A program made the position numbers and the translations under genes. The notes under the pieces were generated by a model, which had not been told where the DNA came from, did no database searches, and saw only the letters and a list, made by a program, of their open reading frames with translations. From Deltaproteobacteria bacterium (GTDB lineage Bacteria > Desulfobacterota > Syntrophia > Syntrophales > UBA2210), in contig JAFGPZ010000246.1 in NCBI GenBank assembly GCA_016935935.1, positions 1 to 12,149 on the forward strand: a DNA stretch of 12,149 nt, in the 5' to 3' direction. Of this stretch, positions 7,296 through 12,149 are shown in pieces. Each line of letters starts with the position of its first letter. The stretch's first letter is position 1.

Positions 7296-9343
7296 TAATT
7301 CACTTTAAATATCATAACTTCATTATTTGAATATACCAATCGATAATCTTCCTTTCGTTCAGAAAATCTCTTGCCGCATTGTGGAAAAGTTTTCTCCTCC
7401 CTCTTACCGATAAACACATAATTTATCTTTAACTCTCGTAATAGCTGTAAGCGTTCCGCATCATCCTCCGTTCGGAACATGAGCTTGATTTTGTCAAGCC
7501 GTTCTACGATATCCTCCCTTTGGGGATGAAACAACAATGCCATTTTATAGAACCCAAGAGCGGCCTTACGCTCACCGAAATCAATGGTCAGTGAATAATC
7601 ATAATATCCCGAATAATCAACTTTGGACTGCACGACAGAATCAACAGGGGTATGGAATCGGATCCATTCAGATGCAGCCGATTCCGCCGGTGAAACATAT
7701 GTCGTGAAGTTCCTATTTCCTGTTCCTGCAACGGCATATATATCAGTTGCCATGGTAGGCAATCCCACCAGCATGATTACCGTTGTTATGACGATGCACT
7801 TCCCGGATATTAGAACACGATAAAGCATAAAGCCGGCCCAGAGAGAAAGAGGCAATCTTGCCAGGTAAAGAGCTTTACGGAGGCAAACGTTACCTTCCAT
7901 CACCTCAGTCACTGCAACAATAAACAGTATCGAGAACAGAAAGGTCAGTGCTAAAAATTGATTCTCCATCACGTGTCTGCTCTTCATGGCCCCAAGTATT
8001 CCTACGACAGCAGCCCCACCATAAATCAAAATCAAAAAAACGGGTAAACCAAGAATCATCGTAAAATTTGGTTTGAACACAAGAGCATTCGACGATTCCT
8101 GGAATGCAAAAAGACCTACAGCATAAAATATTCCTACAAACAGTAAACCCGTTATTGCCGTTAGCAATGTATCGAAAACGATTATTATCTGTTTTTCAAT
8201 AATTACCCTCATCACGCAATAGGAAAAATATGCTATGCACACAACCATAAAGATCCATACATCCGTTACCGCGATAGCGGATAGGATTGTACCAATAGTA
8301 ACTCCCCGCCACAGTCCCGGCGTTATTGATAAGAAATAATATAAAAGCATTGCCATCATCAGAGCGATTATCACCTGAGGTTCAAAGATAAAGTCTCGGA
8401 ACCATGATTGAGACAACCAATTCATTTGCTCAGCCATCTGCGATAATTTTGGGATCCCGAAATAATGTACTATTTTTTTTAGTATGAAAAAAACCCAGTG
8501 ATAAGACGAACAGAATACGACAAGGAAAAAAACTGCGGAGCATTTCTTTGCATTAATCTCGGAAAGCGTTACTTTCATCGCTCTGGAAAGAAAGTTGCGC
8601 AATAAATCATAAAAAATAAAAAGAAAAAAGGGAACAGTCATGAGACAGATAACCGCCACTATCGCCCTGATATCAGACCCCGTTCCAAGAATTTTGTAGG
8701 CCATGGCGGGGAGAAGATACCATAAGAAATAGTAGTTGGTTATCTTCGTACCGGCAAAATAGTAATTATCCGGGGGAAGACCACTATGAGCGATCGAGAA
8801 TGCATGCACGGACCTCACCAAAAAGTCCAGCCCGAACAACCCCGAATAAGCATGACCGTATTCAGTCAGTTGACCGAACCTGAGGAGGGGAATAAAGACA
8901 CATATCGAAAGAACCGCTATTGCCAGCACTAAAGAGAAAGAAATATCAATATTCCCTGAATCACTTTCTGATGGATGTATGACAGCATACCTCCGGATAC
9001 GTCCCTTCATCCCCACACAAATGACACCCACGAAAAGCGCCGCATAACATATTGTAATGGAAAGGCAATTCCAACCAAAAACAGCAATGACAACCAACAG
9101 AACAAGTCCTGTTACTGAAAAACCCAAGGGAACCCCATAAAAAAGAGACCTTAAGCCAGAGATGCCCATGGATCTTAGCAGCAGTATTCCGGGAAAAACA
9201 AAAATACCATACAAAACAGACACTACAAGAACTGATAGGCAATCAAGCAAGACCATACCGAGCACAAAAATAACGATCAGCACCATCAGAAGATATAAAT
9301 ACCGTCTTATTGATTGCAAGACATGAAAATCAAGCATGTACAT
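7295..9343 (-). CDS. Large polytopic membrane protein, GT-C glycosyltransferase-like
   Basis: A 682-residue protein with many hydrophobic helices from about 13 to 545 and a soluble C-terminal domain of about 130 residues. The loop after the fourth or fifth helix reads GLDFLVRSVHA (171-181), then SGLPPDNYYFAGTKITNYYF (187-206). This layout resembles DUF2298-like and other GT-C proteins, whose acidic loop residue and tyrosine-rich loop serve polyprenyl-phosphate-linked sugar donors on the outer membrane face. The tail, with GERKAALGFY, LKINYVFIGKREEK and a final EVMIFKVN, matches the C-terminal domain usual in that group. The likely role is adding a sugar outside the cytoplasmic membrane; this is inference from layout. 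ATG at 9343 follows AAGGA by 11 bases; a second ATG two codons later is possible. It overlaps the deacetylase start by one base and follows a 181-base gap. Confidence 0.72.
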   Translation of the reverse strand: MYMLDFHVLQSIRRYLYLLMVLIVIFVLGMVLLDCLSVLVVSVLYGIFVFPGILLLRSMGISGLRSLFYGVPLGFSVTGLVLLVVIAVFGWNCLSITICYAALFVGVICVGMKGRIRRYAVIHPSESDSGNIDISFSLVLAIAVLSICVFIPLLRFGQLTEYGHAYSGLFGLDFLVRSVHAFSIAHSGLPPDNYYFAGTKITNYYFLWYLLPAMAYKILGTGSDIRAIVAVICLMTVPFFLFIFYDLLRNFLSRAMKVTLSEINAKKCSAVFFLVVFCSSYHWVFFILKKIVHYFGIPKLSQMAEQMNWLSQSWFRDFIFEPQVIIALMMAMLLYYFLSITPGLWRGVTIGTILSAIAVTDVWIFMVVCIAYFSYCVMRVIIEKQIIIVFDTLLTAITGLLFVGIFYAVGLFAFQESSNALVFKPNFTMILGLPVFLILIYGGAAVVGILGAMKSRHVMENQFLALTFLFSILFIVAVTEVMEGNVCLRKALYLARLPLSLWAGFMLYRVLISGKCIVITTVIMLVGLPTMATDIYAVAGTGNRNFTTYVSPAESAASEWIRFHTPVDSVVQSKVDYSGYYDYSLTIDFGERKAALGFYKMALLFHPQREDIVERLDKIKLMFRTEDDAERLQLLRELKINYVFIGKREEKTFPQCGKRFSERKEDYRLVYSNNEVMIFKVN

Positions 9344-9410
9344 GAGGAGTCAAATCCTTTGAATAACTGCAGATTGGTTCTCACCGAATCTATTGGCTTT
9401 TCTCGAATGG

Positions 9411-9437
9411 AGTATATCTTCATATCCCTTTTCCCAA
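9411..9437 (-). promoter_or_regulatory. Weak candidate sigma-70-like promoter
   Basis: On the minus strand TTGGGA (9432-9437) and TATACT (9411-9416) stand 15 bases apart in the largest gap of the window, about 70 bases before the GT-C-like gene. The -10 element is close to consensus but the spacer is short and the -35 is poor. It could start an internal transcript for the downstream genes. The evidence is slight. Confidence 0.2.
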
Positions 9438-9524
9438 CTATTACCTCAATATCAAGAAAAAGGGGGAAAGACATTTCAGCGACGAGACACCTCTTTATTA
9501 TTGTAATGAAGCATGAACAGGGCC

Positions 9525-10802
9525 TTACTGTACCAGGGGAATCGCACCCGGTGTCACGCCATTCGTGTCTTCAGCACTGCTGCTCAGTATTTCCAACCTG
9601 GCCTCTGTAATCTTTCTCGTTGCCACCAACAGTGCGGTCAAATACCAGAAATGAGGGTAATACAAAACAGAAAGCCCTGTTGCAGATGCGAAAAATCCTG
9701 CCGCTGAGGCCAGAAAGGCAAGTGAGAGGGTCTGTATGTATGCGAGGTCGGGATCGTCACCTTCATATCTCAATCGCAAAAGAAAGAGAAGTTCCTTAAA
9801 ATTAACCCATAAAAGCATGAAATAGATAATTATACCCGGAATTCCCAGTTCCGGTATCAAGGTAAACCATAACGAATGGGAAACATGCCCCCACATCCCG
9901 CGGGGGAATTCTTCCGATTGATAATCCGGAAATCTAACGGGAAAATTACTTCCCCCCACTCCCAATGGGTGGTCAATAAACATATCCCATGCCGCTTCCC
10001 ACATGAGAAACCTTCCATGGATCGTTCCGGATTGAGTGTCCGTTATGGTAGACATCTCTTCTCTATATTCCTGACTGGTGTACGTAAAGAAGGCAAAAGC
10101 GGCCACAATTACAACAAATAATATCCTAATCTTATGCCGACTAAGCAACCACCCGACACCCACCATAGCAACAAGACCAACCAGGCCTCCCCGTGAAAAG
10201 GACGCAATGATCGAACCGATGCCAAGGATAAAGACAATAATGTATAATACTTTAAGAATCCTTTTTTCCGCATGGTAATATAAGTGCAGAGCAAAGGGCA
10301 TCATGGCATTGATATAGAGAGCAAGATCGTTTTCGTCACCGAACCACCCTCCTACCCCGTGTCCCCCATGTGTTATACTCCACAAACTCATATAGACCAT
10401 AATGATAACCATAATGGTTACAATCTGTTTGAGACGTTCCATTCCTGAAACAAGGATAATAACAGATATGATGAAGGGCATTAACTTGAGCATATTTTGG
10501 GCTGTCACTAAGGCATAGTAATTATTGGCAGCAAAAGGAACATGGATAAATAGAAGGATAATAAATGCCCAGATAAGGCGAGTCTGTCTTGTATCAGAAA
10601 GATAGATCTGCCGGCTGCCTATGATAAATATGGTTAATACCGTGATCGTAATGGCGCCTGGACGGAGAAGACCGATCCATGAAAAAATGTTTTGCGGTCT
10701 CACATAATCCACGATAAAGTACAGTATGGCAAAGTAAAACCACCACCGGTCATACAAGCTGCTCCGTATTTCGCTGGCTGCCATTTCACGTTGCCTGATC
10801 AT
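9525..10802 (-). CDS. O-antigen ligase/polymerase-type membrane protein (Wzy_C family)
   Basis: A 425-residue polytopic membrane protein, numbered here from the ATG at 10802. YFIVDYVRPQN (28-38) lies in the first helix region; GGWFGDENDLALY (151-163) and ASFSRGGLVGL (200-210) are followed by the large outer loop with GRFLMWEAAWDMFIDHPLGV (263-282), GGSNF, HVSHS (306-310) and ELGIPG (318-323). This arginine-histidine-bearing loop is the Wzy_C signature shared by O-antigen ligases (WaaL), polymerases (Wzy) and O-glycosylation ligases. The protein moves a lipid-linked glycan to another acceptor on the outer face of the membrane. Which acceptor cannot be decided. The start at 10802 is preferred because AGGTGGGG stands 5 bases before it; the frame allows an ATG at 10826, which has no ribosome site. 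The upstream gene ends 84 bases away. Confidence 0.86.
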   Translation of the reverse strand: MIRQREMAASEIRSSLYDRWWFYFAILYFIVDYVRPQNIFSWIGLLRPGAITITVLTIFIIGSRQIYLSDTRQTRLIWAFIILLFIHVPFAANNYYALVTAQNMLKLMPFIISVIILVSGMERLKQIVTIMVIIMVYMSLWSITHGGHGVGGWFGDENDLALYINAMMPFALHLYYHAEKRILKVLYIIVFILGIGSIIASFSRGGLVGLVAMVGVGWLLSRHKIRILFVVIVAAFAFFTYTSQEYREEMSTITDTQSGTIHGRFLMWEAAWDMFIDHPLGVGGSNFPVRFPDYQSEEFPRGMWGHVSHSLWFTLIPELGIPGIIIYFMLLWVNFKELLFLLRLRYEGDDPDLAYIQTLSLAFLASAAGFFASATGLSVLYYPHFWYLTALLVATRKITEARLEILSSSAEDTNGVTPGAIPLVQ

Positions 10803-10807
10803 AATGG

Positions 10808-10815
10808 CCCCACCT
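10808..10815 (-). promoter_or_regulatory. Ribosome binding site deciding the ligase start
   Basis: On the minus strand this reads AGGTGGGG, then CCATT and the ATG at 10802. The spacing is normal. The upstream ATG at 10826 is preceded by TTTACCCTCTC, which lacks purine-rich sequence, so the shorter protein is more likely. Confidence 0.55.
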
Positions 10816-10886
10816 GTTCTCTGCATGAGAGGGTAAATTGTAATAAGCTATCATAGATGTACGTATATTACTGATCTTTTCGATTA

Positions 10887-12128
10887 TCATTTCATTGACT
10901 TACTTTTTTTGATATGGCCCGTGGTCCTTCGTATGAAACCGGCGAGAATGCGTCTAGGCGTGAATCGTTTGGACATTGCAACCAGCTTTTCTCTGAGAAG
11001 CCTCCTTTCAACGCGCCTCACAACAGCTTCGATTCCACATTCATCTTTCAGTAAAGCATGCCAACGCACTTCCCTTTTTGCCCAGCAGATATCGGCGTCG
11101 ACAGTCAGCTCATTCCTGAGGGAACCTTCCATCCCATATTGAGGAACGGATCGTCCCATATTATTCCAAGCCTTTGTATATGCAGTAAAGATCTTACGGT
11201 GATGATCGAGATGTTGACCTGAAACAACCCTTTCGGGATCTATTTCTTCAAGGGCGATGACCTTTGCTTTTTGCGCATCCAGTAGCACTTGCAACCCACC
11301 GGATGTTCGAGCGATAATTGAAGAATACCCGTGGCTATCTTCTTTAATGCCCCATGCGTCCCCAATGGTGATATCACTGTACGTATTCAACTTATCATAA
11401 CACAGACGACAGCGAGCAGGAGTAAATGCCTCCTTACATGCAACACGAACCTGCGCGGGGATTTCAACTATATGTTTGTCTTTGTTCGTAATAGATACAT
11501 TTTCTGGAAACAATCCTCTCGACGTATCTCTAAATCTAAGTGATTGAACATCGCCACGCTTGACATTGCCTTTCCTTAACAGGTAATCCATCGCCGTATA
11601 TAAAAGTGTTCTGTCACATATCAGCCCGATGATAAGAGGTAAACGCTTTTGCCAGCCGATGTTTTGCGTCTTCAAATTCCAGATTCCGTGAACATGGCAG
11701 GGCAAACCGACCATGGCCACTTTGTCTCCCTTTTTCAGATCTGACAATTTCGAATTTACCGCTACGGGACAGTAGAGTGAACCTTGTGACCATTGCAAAT
11801 CCTGCTCAGAAGCCATATATGGATGTGGCCTCAGTGAACCGTCCGCCAGCATTCGGCATACCAACGCGCGACTTATCTTCCCCGCCCGAAGGAGGTACAA
11901 GAGCAGCGCGGTAGCGATTCCACCACTTTGTGACGATCTGCGAATTTCCGGGTCAACGGCATGCCCAAGAAATGCCGTGAGAACCGGACCATAAAAACGA
12001 TCTCTACATTTTAATGATTTCGCATCACGTATCCGCCACCCGGGACAAACCTCAAAACACACGCCACAACCGTCACATTGATCATTGTCAATTCGTGCCA
12101 AAAGAATGCCGGGGAGTGATTCCTCCAT
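10887..12128 (-). CDS. Coenzyme F420 hydrogenase/dehydrogenase beta subunit-like iron-sulfur protein
   Basis: A 413-residue protein. Near the N-terminus, CDGCGVCFEVCP has cysteines 18, 21, 24 and 28 in the CX2CX2CX3CP pattern of one [4Fe-4S] cluster. Next come RRSSQSGGIATALLLYLLRAG (63-83), the FrhB/FdhB N-terminal domain start, then the C-terminal domain with AMVGLPCHVHGI (138-149), C171, CKEAF (231-235), CRLCYDK (240-246) and ITIGDAWGI (253-261). The family uses flavin and iron-sulfur centres to move electrons to F420, ferredoxin or related partners. Relatives in polysaccharide loci often sit beside polysaccharide pyruvyl transferase genes, and their substrate is unknown. The last 50 residues are strongly basic. 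No membrane segment is seen, so it should be cytoplasmic. The ATG at 12128 follows AAGG at 8 bases. Its true role here is undetermined; it need not involve F420. Confidence 0.87.
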   Translation of the reverse strand: MEESLPGILLARIDNDQCDGCGVCFEVCPGWRIRDAKSLKCRDRFYGPVLTAFLGHAVDPEIRRSSQSGGIATALLLYLLRAGKISRALVCRMLADGSLRPHPYMASEQDLQWSQGSLYCPVAVNSKLSDLKKGDKVAMVGLPCHVHGIWNLKTQNIGWQKRLPLIIGLICDRTLLYTAMDYLLRKGNVKRGDVQSLRFRDTSRGLFPENVSITNKDKHIVEIPAQVRVACKEAFTPARCRLCYDKLNTYSDITIGDAWGIKEDSHGYSSIIARTSGGLQVLLDAQKAKVIALEEIDPERVVSGQHLDHHRKIFTAYTKAWNNMGRSVPQYGMEGSLRNELTVDADICWAKREVRWHALLKDECGIEAVVRRVERRLLREKLVAMSKRFTPRRILAGFIRRTTGHIKKSKSMK

Positions 12129-12149
12129 TGTTATCGCCTTGCGCTGGCA

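Noticed and set aside
12129..12149. End of an upstream gene: a TAA at 12131-12133 on the minus strand, in frame with a few open codons to the edge.
   Set aside because: Only about five codons are visible, which cannot be told from chance.

Overview
This 12.1 kb window is a block of surface-polysaccharide genes. Ten coding regions, nine complete and one cut by the left edge, all lie on the minus strand, so transcription runs from high to low coordinates. Every stretch longer than about 190 bases is coding. No rRNA, tRNA, CRISPR array, insertion sequence or convincing terminator was seen. The longest gap (9344-9524, 181 bases) holds only a weak promoter candidate and a doubtful small reading frame. 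Gene functions rest on motifs read by eye from the translations; no database search was possible.

In transcription order (right to left) the genes are: a ferredoxin / F420-hydrogenase beta-type redox protein (10887-12128); an O-antigen ligase/polymerase-type membrane protein (9525-10802); a large GT-C-like membrane protein (7295-9343); a NodB-type polysaccharide deacetylase (6240-7295); a GT-B glycosyltransferase (4860-6209); an exported parallel beta-helix protein (3430-4797); two more GT-B glycosyltransferases (2451-3410 and 1339-2454); a SAM-dependent methyltransferase (503-1270); and the N-terminal part of a family 2 glycosyltransferase (1-480). Together they read as part of a pathway that builds a glycan on a lipid carrier, decorates it (methylation, deacetylation, perhaps a pyruvyl or other redox-linked change), polymerises or ligates it, and acts on it outside the membrane. 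Initiating phosphoglycosyltransferase, flippase and chain-length genes are not in the window and may lie beyond its ends.

Base composition changes sharply. Sample 60-base lines left of about 3180 reach 40/60 G+C (1741-1800, 2341-2400, 2641-2700). Lines to the right fall to 20/60 (5281-5340) and 17/60 (4021-4080). The change falls inside the gene at 2451-3410, near codon 77, which suggests a mosaic locus with a recently acquired right-hand part.

The organism is probably an anaerobic or facultative bacterium. Shine-Dalgarno-like sites, tight start/stop overlaps, a Wzy_C-type ligase and a ferredoxin/F420-beta type protein are compatible with, for example, a deltaproteobacterium. A methanogenic archaeon with similar surface-glycan genes cannot be excluded. 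No known gene symbol could be assigned with confidence.
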